NCBI GenBank assembly: GCA_020721905.1
Contig: DYLU01000002.1
Location: 75,314 to 108,554, forward strand
Source of the DNA: Leptospira biflexa
GTDB taxonomy: Bacteria; Spirochaetota; UBA4802; UB4802
Reading direction: 5' to 3'
DNA length: 33,241 nt
Positions within the stretch are counted from its first letter, which is position 1; each line of letters opens with the position of its first letter. A model generated the notes under the pieces. It made no database searches. It saw only the letters and a list, made by a program, of their open reading frames with translations, and was not told where the DNA came from. The position numbers were made by a program, and so were the translations under genes. Positions 8,829-17,053 of the stretch are shown here, piece by piece.

Positions 8829-9800
8829 ATGAAAACCAGAAAAATTCTATTATTAGTATCGATTATTTCTTTACTGTTTTATATAACCTGCACTACATTT
8901 GATCCTTCAATGTTGCAGAAAAAACCCACTGTTACTTTTAAAGATTTTCAATTCAAAGAAATAACTCTAACCGATATGACCATGCTCTTTTCACTGGATG
9001 TTGAAAATCCTTATCCTGTAACATTGTACTTAGATTCAATACAAAGTCAAATATATATTGATACATTCTCACTATTTTCACTGCAGTCTGCAGATAAACT
9101 TAAACTGCCCGGGGATTCAAAAACAAACAAAACATTTGCTGTTACTATCACATACGAACAATTAATGAAGGCTGTAAAAGAATATTACAATAAAGATTCA
9201 ATTGTCATAACAATACAAGGTACTATTGCTTTTTCATTGCCACCATCAATTCAGATTGTACAATCGATAGCTGTTCCTTTTACTATTAAAAAGGAAATCC
9301 CAACTATTAAGCCAACAATTGATATAGCACATTTTAAAATAATACCACCTTCATTATCTGATTTAAAAAATATCGTAAAAAATATCAACCCACTTGAAAT
9401 TCCATCATTGTATACTGATATCAGGAACTTTTGCCAGGGGAAGGGAGTTACCGATAGCATTTCAAAATTTGATATACCTCTATCAGTTGCATTTGATATC
9501 ATAATCAAAAATAAAACAAAAGCTGCCTTAGCCGGCAAGTCGCTCAATTATAATTTTATACTTTACGACAGTGAAATAGCTAAAGGCCAGCCAACCATAC
9601 AGAATGCTGGTGGTGCTTCAAAAATTAATTGTTTAACTACTTTGAGCACCAAAAACATAAGCAAAGATCTGACACAGGCTATTGCACAAAAGAATATTCA
9701 GTACACAATGAAAGGGAATATGCTCTTCAAAGCTGTATTAAAGGGAACAGAATTACCTGTACCATTTACAATAAATCAGCAGGGCACCATTAAATGGTAA
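8829..9800 (+). CDS. LEA14-like (LEA type 2/WHy) lipoprotein
   Basis: 323 aa from the ATG at 8829, which has GGGAG 8 bases upstream; an ATG 6 bases earlier is only 2 bases from that site. A lipoprotein signal ends in LLFYITC. The mature protein has two WHy/LEA14-type beta-sandwich units. The first is at about 35-160 (FKEITLTDMTMLFSLDVENP, then YPVTLYLDSI). The second is at about 215-320 (PLSVAFDIIIKNKTKAAL). The DV.NP.P phrase is typical of the family. Bacterial LEA2 lipoproteins are thought to be structural or stress-related envelope proteins; no enzyme activity is known. Tandem copies suggest a gene duplication. Confidence 0.85.
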   Translation: MKTRKILLLVSIISLLFYITCTTFDPSMLQKKPTVTFKDFQFKEITLTDMTMLFSLDVENPYPVTLYLDSIQSQIYIDTFSLFSLQSADKLKLPGDSKTNKTFAVTITYEQLMKAVKEYYNKDSIVITIQGTIAFSLPPSIQIVQSIAVPFTIKKEIPTIKPTIDIAHFKIIPPSLSDLKNIVKNINPLEIPSLYTDIRNFCQGKGVTDSISKFDIPLSVAFDIIIKNKTKAALAGKSLNYNFILYDSEIAKGQPTIQNAGGASKINCLTTLSTKNISKDLTQAIAQKNIQYTMKGNMLFKAVLKGTELPVPFTINQQGTIKW

Positions 9801-9892
9801 GAATATGCAATTTAATAATTGACTCATACATACTCTACGAAATGATAGTAAAAAAGCCGTTCTTTATTCATTCTGATTAAAAGGAGTTTACC

Positions 9893-10960
9893 ATGAACGT
9901 CATTCCTGTAATACTTGCAGGTGGATCAGGCACAAGACTATGGCCACTCAGCAATGAGGAAAAACCAAAGCAATTTCATAATATTACAGGCCAGGGCACA
10001 TTGCTTGAACTGACAATTAACAGGCTCAAACCACTCAATCCTGATTTTTGCCTTATCGTTACTGCGCGTATGTATGAAGAAATGTCCTATGATGAATTAA
10101 AAAAAACAGGGCTAAAGGGGAGTATTATCTCTGAACCCATGCCAAGAAATACCGCACCTGCTATTCTGTATGCAGCAACGTATCTTTCAAAATTATACGA
10201 TGACGCCATAATGCTCATATTGCCTGCTGATCATTATATCAAAAAAACAGATGTATTTATAACAATACTGAAAAAAGCAATTGAACACGCACATAAAAAT
10301 CATCTGGTAACTATCGGCATTACCCCAACATATCCGGAAACTGGCTATGGATATATAAAAGCCTATGATGACCCTTCAGAAGTAAAACCCGTTGATATGT
10401 TTGTAGAAAAACCAAATTTAGAAACAGCAAAAAAATACCTCAGGGAAGGTAATTACTTCTGGAATAGTGGTATTTTTGTATGGAAAATATCCGTTATTCT
10501 GGAATACTATCAAAAACTAATGCCAAAACTATACCAGGCATTTCAGCCACTGCGCGATCTTACGGTAGAACAGCTTACCCAGAATGACGAACTGCCCTGG
10601 GAAATCAAGCGAAATGTATTCTCACAGATAGATGCAATATCCATTGACTATGGCATCATGGAAAAAGCTGACCAGCGGTATGTAATCCCCGGTGAATTTG
10701 GATGGGCTGATTTAGGAAGCTGGGCTTCAATTGATGATGTATTATCCCCCAACACCGAGATGAATCGATCTCCGTATCCTGAAAAGGTTATTTTTCACCT
10801 TTCAAAAAATTGCACAGTATTCCCTCATACAAAGCGCATTGCAGTGATTGGCCTGCAAGACGTCGTTGTGGTGGATTCAGGAAATGAAATTTTAGTTATG
10901 GATAAGAATGCATCGCAGGATCTTAAGGAGGTGGTGAACCGAATCAAGAACAATCGTTAA
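9893..10960 (+). CDS. manC: Mannose-1-phosphate guanylyltransferase
   Basis: 355 aa, the length of the single-domain enzyme without the fused isomerase. It makes GDP-mannose from GTP and mannose-1-phosphate for mannosylated or GDP-sugar-derived surface glycans. The nucleotide loop is at residues 6-22 (ILAGGSGTRLWPLS, then KPKQF). Other landmarks are LPADHYI, FVEKPNLETAKKYL, NYFWNSGIFVWK and EFGWADLGSW, all typical of this family. AAGGAG lies 7 bases before the ATG. Its last 17 bases overlap the end of the convergent cysteine-rich gene, and a terminator hairpin begins at its stop codon. A weak TTGACT box at 9819-9824 lies upstream but has no convincing -10 partner. Confidence 0.95.
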   Translation: MNVIPVILAGGSGTRLWPLSNEEKPKQFHNITGQGTLLELTINRLKPLNPDFCLIVTARMYEEMSYDELKKTGLKGSIISEPMPRNTAPAILYAATYLSKLYDDAIMLILPADHYIKKTDVFITILKKAIEHAHKNHLVTIGITPTYPETGYGYIKAYDDPSEVKPVDMFVEKPNLETAKKYLREGNYFWNSGIFVWKISVILEYYQKLMPKLYQAFQPLRDLTVEQLTQNDELPWEIKRNVFSQIDAISIDYGIMEKADQRYVIPGEFGWADLGSWASIDDVLSPNTEMNRSPYPEKVIFHLSKNCTVFPHTKRIAVIGLQDVVVVDSGNEILVMDKNASQDLKEVVNRIKNNR

Positions 10961-11699
10961 GGCTGTCGCTAACAGCCTTTTTTATTTTTTCCCTTACTCC
11001 TGCATTACAAGAAGAGTTTTGATTGAGCGATAGCTCCCGCATATGCAGGTGGTATTCAGGCTCACTGTAATAAAATACAGGCAATGGCACCTGATTAAAA
11101 AAATCAGCCAACATCATCAAAGATGTATTAACAAGTGTTGCAACATGAGCATCCGCAGTACTTTTTTCAGGAACTATCGGTTTCCCTGACATATCTTCAA
11201 TCAACTGCACAATCCATATAAAGCTTAGCGGATCAATGATGCCAATTGAATACGTGTACCAGTTATACGTATATGTGATCAGTATCTTTTTTAATCGGTC
11301 ATCAAGTAATTTGTATGCAGGGCAAAAGTAATCGTTACATATTTCTTTCCCAAATAGACTGCAATCTCTTCTGTCAATTCCATTGTTAACTACAGGGTGC
11401 ATCAGACAACCCGGTGTATTGCTGTCAATAAATCCCATATACGGGCATACGTAGGTTGTTATATCCCTGAATGCATAACGCCGTTGCAGCAATTCAAAAT
11501 TCCTTTCGTTGTTGCCAGGCACAGGCAAGCAGCGTATTCCATCAGTTGCTTCAGATAAAAAGCGCCCCAACCCCGCAAAAGAGATATCAGCACAGTTATA
11601 AAGGCCACAACACACACAACACCCTTTTCCAGGCGCAGGCTGGCACAGGGATATTTTATTGTGAGTATTTGTATTAATCACTTGCACATTCCCCTGCAT
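10944..11699 (-). CDS. Cysteine-rich putative metal-binding protein
   Basis: 251 aa. Twelve cysteines lie in the N-terminal half: residues 19, 27, 28, 30, 31 and 36 (GKGCCVCCGLYNC), then 57, 85 (VCPYMGF), 98 (GCLMHP), 113, 121 and 126 (CNDYFCPAY). The CP..GF...GC..HP arrangement recalls YkgJ-type iron/zinc-chelating proteins, where an opening Cys cluster is followed by CP.L and CxIY.xRP blocks, but the match is only partial. No signal peptide is seen, so the cluster is probably cytoplasmic. The start at 11699 has no ribosome-binding site; GTG codons at 11687 or 11681 lie behind a GGGG run and are possible starts. Function unknown. Confidence 0.7.
   Translation of the reverse strand: MQGNVQVINTNTHNKISLCQPAPGKGCCVCCGLYNCADISFAGLGRFLSEATDGIRCLPVPGNNERNFELLQRRYAFRDITTYVCPYMGFIDSNTPGCLMHPVVNNGIDRRDCSLFGKEICNDYFCPAYKLLDDRLKKILITYTYNWYTYSIGIIDPLSFIWIVQLIEDMSGKPIVPEKSTADAHVATLVNTSLMMLADFFNQVPLPVFYYSEPEYHLHMRELSLNQNSSCNAGVREKIKKAVSDSLNDCS
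10959..10990 (+). terminator. Rho-independent terminator of manC
   Basis: The stem AAGGCTGT/ACAGCCTT (10959-10966 with 10972-10979, loop CGCTA) is followed by two runs of T (10978-10983 and 10985-10990). It begins on the manC stop codon and lies inside the coding 3' end of the opposing gene, where the reverse direction has no T-run, so it works in one direction only. Confidence 0.8.
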
Positions 11700-11752
11700 T
11701 TTGGTATTTTAATAACAAACCTGCATCACATTTTTATTTTAGCAGATTTTTT

Positions 11753-12391
11753 ATGAAATATCGGGATAACCTTTACGAGCTTCTTGATGTATCCCCCCTT
11801 TCTTCAAAGGAAGAGATACGCAGGGCTTTCTGTACCAGGGTTAAAGCGTTACATCCTGACAGTACGGGTTTAAGCTCTGAAAGATTTACAGCAGAACTTC
11901 AAAAGGTAATTGAAGCTTACCGCATACTCATTGATGACAAAGAGCGTGCTCACTATGATGCCACATTCTTACACTTTCCTAAAAAATTTGAAAAGCACTA
12001 TATACCCCAAAAACGCATCAGGTACTCCATATCTCTGAAAGATTTGTTAAAAAAGGAGTTTTTACCAAAAAAGATGCGGCGCAAGGATATTATTCATGAA
12101 TTTGACCATGACATTGAGTTAATATGCACACAACAGGAGATTTCAAAAGGTGCAGTAGCATTGGTCCAGCTGCCATCCCGTATACTGTGTCCTCTATGTA
12201 ACGGACAGAATCGTGATTGTTACGTATGTAATGGTTTGGGACGGATATCAAGCGTTTCAACATTCGAGATTGAACTTCCTGCCGATATAACAAAAACGAC
12301 AATACTAACCGTTGATCTCAGAAAATACAGGCCTGGTACTTTTACAGATCTAACAATAAAAAACCTGCGTATAAAAGTCACCATAGTATAA
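11753..12391 (+). CDS. J-domain protein with a single CxxC pair set
   Basis: 212 aa. Residues 4-70 are a J domain with the HPD motif at 34-36 (VKALHPDS) and the helix IEAYRILIDDKERAHYD; this stimulates the ATPase of DnaK. After a basic linker, residues 146-162 hold CPLCNGQNRDCYVCNGLG. That is two CxxCxG motifs, enough for one zinc site, whereas true DnaJ has four motifs and two zinc sites. A short beta-rich C-terminus (about 165-212) resembles the start of the DnaJ substrate-binding domain. It is therefore a reduced DnaJ-like co-chaperone, not the housekeeping DnaJ. The gap to the divergent cysteine-rich gene is 53 bases. There is no clear ribosome-binding site. Confidence 0.85.
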   Translation: MKYRDNLYELLDVSPLSSKEEIRRAFCTRVKALHPDSTGLSSERFTAELQKVIEAYRILIDDKERAHYDATFLHFPKKFEKHYIPQKRIRYSISLKDLLKKEFLPKKMRRKDIIHEFDHDIELICTQQEISKGAVALVQLPSRILCPLCNGQNRDCYVCNGLGRISSVSTFEIELPADITKTTILTVDLRKYRPGTFTDLTIKNLRIKVTIV

Positions 12392-12399
12392 GACAGTTA

Positions 12400-13695
12400 C
12401 TACCTGAACCGTATTCGCAATGAATCGCCATGTTTATCATCAAACCCTTCTACCTGTGACATACGGGATACGTGCTCTGTGGCCTGTTGCAAAGCTGAAG
12501 GTGTCAGATACTGAAATGATGTACGGCGCATAAACGTTTCAACGCCAAGCCCTGATGAAAAGCGGGCAGCACCCCCTGTAGGAAGTACATGGTTAGCTCC
12601 TGAAAAATAATCACCAACTGCAACAGGAGCATATGCCCCCAGAAAGAGTGAACCCACATTTTTTATTTGTGTAAGATAGTGAAGCGGATTTTCTACCATC
12701 AACTCCATATGTTCAGGTCCGTAACTATTGGAAAAATCTATTGCTTCCTCAATTGATGAAACAAGAATAATATGAGCATTTTTTATTGCCTGTTTTTTGA
12801 TTGCATGCCTGCCCCTGCCTGAGTGTATATCTTCTTCAATATAGGTAACCACTTCATGTGCCAGCGACTCAGAGGTTGTCACTAAAATTGCAATAGCCAT
12901 CTCTTCATGCTCTGCCTGTGCCAGTAAATCCCATGCTACCCAGTGAGGGTTGGCATGTTCATCTGCTATTATCAAAACCTCACTTGGCCCGGCCAGCGAA
13001 TCAATCTGAATGACCCCCTGGCTGAAGAGATATGCCTTGGCAGCAGTTACATAGATATTCCCGGGTCCCACAATAATATTGGCACTGGGCACTGTGTGTG
13101 TACCAAACGCTGCAGCAGCAACACCCTGCGCACCTCCGGATTTTATTATGGTCGTGATACCCAGTATATTAGCCATTGCCCCAATATACGGAGCTATAGC
13201 CCCATCCTTTGCAGGTGGAGTTATTATTGAAATATGTTTGCAACCTGCAATCTGGGCTGGAATAACTCCCATTAATACTGATGATGGATATGACGCTTTA
13301 CCACCGGGGACATATACTGCTGCACTTTCTACTGGTTGATATAGCATACCCAGTGTAGTGCCATCCCCCCGTGTATATATGAACGAATCCCTTTTCTGGT
13401 GTAAATGGAATTCCCGTATGTTTTCTATTGCTTTTACAAATGAATCAATAACGTTTGCATCAGTATTATGGTACGCTGTTTTAATTTCCTTTTCTGTTGC
13501 GCACACCTCGTGTAAATTGACCCCGTCAAACTGTCGCGTAAATTCAATAACAGCCCGGTCACCCTCATCACGAACTTTTTGCACAATTGGAATAACATTA
13601 TTAACCATTATTCCGGTAAAGTCATCGCCAAAACGCTGAAACAGTGCATTGCGTTCTTTTTCTGTTAAATCAGATAATTTCCTGATTGCTATCAT
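12400..13695 (-). CDS. hisD: Histidinol dehydrogenase
   Basis: 431 aa from the ATG at 13695, which has AAGGAG 5 bases upstream; an in-frame GTG two codons earlier overlaps that site. It catalyses the last two steps of histidine synthesis, L-histidinol to L-histidine, using two NAD+ and one Zn2+. Landmarks: VPGGKASYPSSVLM (about 129-142), GPGNIYVTAAK (about 210-220), DSLAGPSEVLIIAD, AQAEHEEMA with the Gln and His zinc ligands (about 260-266), and SYGPEHMELM with the catalytic Glu-His pair. All key residues appear intact. No other his gene is in the window, so it is an isolated hisD. It converges on the J-domain gene with an 8-base gap. Confidence 0.97.
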   Translation of the reverse strand: MIAIRKLSDLTEKERNALFQRFGDDFTGIMVNNVIPIVQKVRDEGDRAVIEFTRQFDGVNLHEVCATEKEIKTAYHNTDANVIDSFVKAIENIREFHLHQKRDSFIYTRGDGTTLGMLYQPVESAAVYVPGGKASYPSSVLMGVIPAQIAGCKHISIITPPAKDGAIAPYIGAMANILGITTIIKSGGAQGVAAAAFGTHTVPSANIIVGPGNIYVTAAKAYLFSQGVIQIDSLAGPSEVLIIADEHANPHWVAWDLLAQAEHEEMAIAILVTTSESLAHEVVTYIEEDIHSGRGRHAIKKQAIKNAHIILVSSIEEAIDFSNSYGPEHMELMVENPLHYLTQIKNVGSLFLGAYAPVAVGDYFSGANHVLPTGGAARFSSGLGVETFMRRTSFQYLTPSALQQATEHVSRMSQVEGFDDKHGDSLRIRFR

Positions 13696-13733
13696 AGCCA
13701 CTCCTTAAGTCACCCAAGGTTATTAATTATTTC

Positions 13734-13762
13734 TTGACTTTATCATTACCATGCATTAAAAA
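13734..13762 (+). promoter_or_regulatory. Possible promoter of the small lipoprotein
   Basis: TTGACT at 13734-13739 and TAAAAA at 13757-13762 with a 17-base spacer. The -35 is good and the -10 poor. The start codon follows 41 bases later. Confidence 0.4.
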
Positions 13763-13803
13763 TATCACAAACTATAAAGTAAAAAAATATTTCTGGAGGT
13801 CAT

Positions 13804-14067
13804 ATGTTCAGGCATATAGCAGTAATAATGATAGCGATAGCTCTTGTTATAACCGGTTGCAAAAAAACTACCATCACACCAAAACTTTTTGTCACCATAC
13901 AAAATGAAATTCTTGACAGTGATATGCAGCAGACAACAAAAGAATCCATCGTAAAAAAATATGGCATTTCCCTGCAGGAGTATGAAGAATATGAAAAACA
14001 GGTTGAAAGTAATCCTGAGTTAAAAGCATTAGTTGGGAAAGAACGCCTCAATATCATGAAAAAATAG
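13804..14067 (+). CDS. Small lipoprotein of unknown function
   Basis: 87 aa. The lipoprotein signal MFRHIAVIMIAIALVITGC has a good lipobox (ITGC, Cys at residue 19), leaving a 68-residue mature protein that is helical and charged (SLQEYEEYEKQVESNPEL). TGGAGGT lies about 5 bases before the ATG. The gene ends 2 bases from the convergent amidohydrolase. No family recognised; the YxxSLxEYEEYE pattern resembles short DUF-type lipoproteins of spirochaetes, but this is only an impression. Confidence 0.8.
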   Translation: MFRHIAVIMIAIALVITGCKKTTITPKLFVTIQNEILDSDMQQTTKESIVKKYGISLQEYEEYEKQVESNPELKALVGKERLNIMKK

Positions 14068-14069
14068 CA

Positions 14070-14891
14070 TCACGATAAACCAAGTACTTTTTCCACATTC
14101 TTATGCAGGATATGCTCTGCACTTTCTCCAAGTGCTTCTATGTGCTGTTTATAGCGTGAATAGTCAAGGAGAGGGAAGTCGCTCCCAAATATAATTTTTT
14201 CTTTTCCGCACATCTGTACGGCTATATCATAAATACCTGATTCATACAAAAAAGGAGTTGCTGCGGTATCATAATAGACATGAGTTAAGGATTTCCTGAC
14301 CTCGGGCATCATCTCATAAAACAAAAGTCCACCACCCCAGTGTGAACAGATAATTGGTATTTTAGTATAATGTGAACACAGTGCAAAAAGACTGCGGATA
14401 TCCGTATAATATTTTCCGCCATAGATATGGCCCACCGGTTCATTGACATGAAGGCATACTGGCAATGCAAACTTTTCGGCTACAGCAAGTATCTGTCCCA
14501 GCAGCAATTCCTCTTCTTCGTTAAATCCATCAGCATAAAAGGCTACTTCACCAATACCATATAATCCCAGCTTTTTAATGGTTTCTATCTGTTTATAGAT
14601 ATCACCTTTCAGAGCTATAGCCCCAAATGCATATATTTTCTTTTTATATGTATGCTGCACAGTAGCCAGATAGTTGTTATGTATACGAGCATACTCTTCA
14701 TTGTGCCAGGTAAAACCCATCACCAGCGAGGCATCTACACCAGTATGTTCCATAGAATCTACAAGTATTTCAGCATGTGCTATTCGTGCTTTGCCATAAT
14801 ATAGCAGAGAAAATTGTCTGTCATCACAGTAACGTTCTTTGTTTTGTACCATGTCATCAGTAAAAATATGTGTATGCCCATCAATTATCAT
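14070..14891 (-). CDS. Amidohydrolase-2 family metal-dependent hydrolase
   Basis: 273 aa, a compact TIM-barrel enzyme. The N-terminal IIDGHTHIF gives the HxH metal ligands (His6, His8). Further ligands are His in CLHVNEPVGH, His in CSHWGGGL, and Asp in FGSDFPLLD near the C-terminus, which together form the complete amidohydrolase-2 set (TatD-like/ACMSD-like decarboxylase group). The reaction could be hydrolysis or decarboxylation; the substrate is unknown. AGGG lies 7 bases before the ATG. It is divergent from the DUF115 gene and stands alone. Confidence 0.87.
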   Translation of the reverse strand: MIIDGHTHIFTDDMVQNKERYCDDRQFSLLYYGKARIAHAEILVDSMEHTGVDASLVMGFTWHNEEYARIHNNYLATVQHTYKKKIYAFGAIALKGDIYKQIETIKKLGLYGIGEVAFYADGFNEEEELLLGQILAVAEKFALPVCLHVNEPVGHIYGGKYYTDIRSLFALCSHYTKIPIICSHWGGGLLFYEMMPEVRKSLTHVYYDTAATPFLYESGIYDIAVQMCGKEKIIFGSDFPLLDYSRYKQHIEALGESAEHILHKNVEKVLGLS

Positions 14892-14909
14892 TGTGTACCC
14901 TATTATGTA

Positions 14910-14937
14910 TTGACATTATCGTATACTTTTTTAGTAT
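14910..14937 (+). promoter_or_regulatory. Promoter of the DUF115-coaE-SPOR operon
   Basis: A perfect TTGACA at 14910-14915 with TAGTAT at 14932-14937 (spacer 16), 33 bases before the start codon at 14971, in the divergent gap. Confidence 0.5.
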
Positions 14938-14970
14938 TCTATCATCAGCCAACGTTTACTACCATATATT

Positions 14971-16458
14971 ATGAATACAATAGAATTTTTTCTGGAACCC
15001 AGCAAAGAAAACTATCATACACTTCGTGTAAAGGCGGAAGATGGCAGTTTTCGCTATATTCACAGTAAATACAACCCAACAAAAGAATCATCATACCTGC
15101 AGGATATTGTCAACCCTGAAAAATATGATGCCTGTATTATTTTAGGCATTGGCCTTGGATATCATCTGGCACATCTGGCCAGTATCATACCATTTTACAA
15201 ACAGATTATCTGCATTGATATTAATAATTATCTGCACAATGCAATTATACCACCACATATACAGGCAATTATTCATCACCCATCCGTACAATTAATATTT
15301 GTTGATCCGGATAATCTTCAACAGTTGCGTGATACTATTCAGTTACAATTCATCAAAGGCATACAGGTTATTGACCATCCTGCTTCTTTTCACGCTTTCC
15401 CGCATATTTTTTCATCCATAAAAAAAATCATACAGCAGTTAATAGACAAATCAATATCAAATCATCTCACTTCATCATTGTTTGCATACCGGTACTTAAA
15501 AAATGTATTATTGAACCTGAACCGATTGCCCCATTGCTTTCCTGTAGCACAATGCAAAGCAATCCATTCAAATCAGCCATGCATCATTGCAGCTCCCGGC
15601 CCATCCCTGGATGAAACACTCTATCACCTGAAAGAACACCAAAACCATTGTATCATCATATCAGTTGATTCTGCACTCAAAGCATTATATGCACATTCTA
15701 TCATACCTGATTATATTGTTTCCATTGATCCACAACCAGTTGTGTTTGCACATCTTTTTTACACACAACCCACTATACCAGTTATCACTGCGCTTACCAC
15801 ACACCCAATGATTTTTTCATTTCCCACAATTGTATCATTGAATACCCACCCGGTATGCCAGTTACTGGAAGAATTGTACCCCGGTATTATTGGTTCTGTA
15901 GACAGCAGGACGGGAACCGTACTGGGCGATGCAGTAACATTTGCTCTCTTTACGGGCTGTAATCCAATAGCCATTGCAGGTGCAGACTTTTCATTTCCCA
16001 ATCTTGTAACATACACCCGATCAACAGAATACCATTACCGCTATCAACTTGTCCACAGCCGTTACTCACCACTTGAAACAAAAAACATGGCCTACATAAT
16101 CCACTCGTCAAAAAGTGCGGCAACCACAACCTTTACACGGAAAAATTTCATCCAGTATCATGATTCGCTGGATGCCATTCTTCCCCAGGACACATCTTTA
16201 TTCCATATTAATCCCATTTTGCCACTTGCCCGCGCAAAGGCAATAGCAATTAAAAACTTCCTTTTATTGCCACAGGTCAGCCATTATATTAAAAATATGA
16301 AGTCACGGTTGCTCCAACCGCTGTCACATGCAATAAACCTCCAAAGATTACACACCATTCTTAACGACGAAACAATGCTTACTGCAATTTTAAACTCCTC
16401 GCGAGTACATGATCGTACAGGCATTCAAAGAATACATCAATTATTACACAAGGAGTAA
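14971..16458 (+). CDS. DUF115/Maf-type (MptE-like) protein
   Basis: 495 aa. The central DUF115 domain shows PCIIAAPGPSLDETL (about 203-217), SVDSALKAL (about 231-239), VSIDPQP (about 250-256) and GDAVTFALF followed by AIAGADFSF. This is the pattern of 6-hydroxymethylpterin-diphosphokinase-like MptE proteins and of motility-associated Maf proteins. The N-terminal part (about 50-70) has a glycine-rich Rossmann-type loop (ILGIGLGYHL), as in other Maf proteins. In epsilonproteobacteria Maf proteins transfer nonulosonic acids to flagellin; a similar role in glycosylation is likely but not shown. The C-terminus (about 400-495) is helical. The stop is 4 bases before coaE. Confidence 0.85.
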   Translation: MNTIEFFLEPSKENYHTLRVKAEDGSFRYIHSKYNPTKESSYLQDIVNPEKYDACIILGIGLGYHLAHLASIIPFYKQIICIDINNYLHNAIIPPHIQAIIHHPSVQLIFVDPDNLQQLRDTIQLQFIKGIQVIDHPASFHAFPHIFSSIKKIIQQLIDKSISNHLTSSLFAYRYLKNVLLNLNRLPHCFPVAQCKAIHSNQPCIIAAPGPSLDETLYHLKEHQNHCIIISVDSALKALYAHSIIPDYIVSIDPQPVVFAHLFYTQPTIPVITALTTHPMIFSFPTIVSLNTHPVCQLLEELYPGIIGSVDSRTGTVLGDAVTFALFTGCNPIAIAGADFSFPNLVTYTRSTEYHYRYQLVHSRYSPLETKNMAYIIHSSKSAATTTFTRKNFIQYHDSLDAILPQDTSLFHINPILPLARAKAIAIKNFLLLPQVSHYIKNMKSRLLQPLSHAINLQRLHTILNDETMLTAILNSSRVHDRTGIQRIHQLLHKE

Positions 16459-16462
16459 ATTT

Positions 16463-17053
16463 ATGAGAATTGGCGTTACAGGCATTTATGCATCGGGCAA
16501 GGGAACAGTGTGTTCCATGTTTGAACAGCTGGGGGCGATAGTTATTGATACAGACATCATTGCCCGTGAAATCGTTAATCCCAAAAGCTCTGTACTTGAT
16601 ATGCTGGTGCAAACATTTGGGAATGATATACTCAATACCGATGGAACACTGAACAGAAGATATTTAGCCCAAAAAGTATTTAATAACAAAAAACTTGTTG
16701 AAAAACTTAATTCCATAACCCATCCAGCGATACTGCAGGAGGTTATAAGAAGATCCCATGATAGTAGCACAATCTATATGATTAATACCCCTCTGCTTTT
16801 TGAAACAGAATTTTATAGACATATGGATATAAACATCGTGGTTATTGCCAATACAGATCAGGTACTCAAACGTGGTGTAATCCGTGACGGCATAACTGCA
16901 GATGAAATCAAAGCACGGCTGAATCACCAAATTTCACTTAAAGAAAAGATGAAACTGGCCGATTATATCATAGATAATTCTGGATCATTAGAAAATACTA
17001 AAAAGCAGGTTGAGGAATTATGGAAAACTTTGATTTTAATGAAAGGCCAGTAG
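16463..17053 (+). CDS. coaE: Dephospho-CoA kinase
   Basis: 196 aa from the ATG at 16463, which follows AAGGAGTAAATTT; a longer reading from 16409 overlaps the previous gene and adds 18 residues unlike CoaE. It phosphorylates the 3'-hydroxyl of dephospho-CoA, the last step of CoA synthesis. The P-loop is GIYASGKGT (7-15), followed by the Asp of VIDTDIIAREIV, the lid Arg of LNRRYLAQKVF and the conserved THPAI. NTPLLFE is the conserved (N/D)xPLLFE block. The last 34 bases overlap the SPOR gene, indicating translational coupling. Confidence 0.95.
   Translation: MRIGVTGIYASGKGTVCSMFEQLGAIVIDTDIIAREIVNPKSSVLDMLVQTFGNDILNTDGTLNRRYLAQKVFNNKKLVEKLNSITHPAILQEVIRRSHDSSTIYMINTPLLFETEFYRHMDINIVVIANTDQVLKRGVIRDGITADEIKARLNHQISLKEKMKLADYIIDNSGSLENTKKQVEELWKTLILMKGQ

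Noticed and set aside
13079-13339. 86-codon plus-strand frame opposite hisD
   Set aside because: Antisense to conserved hisD motifs; Ala/Pro-rich shadow of glycine-rich sequence.
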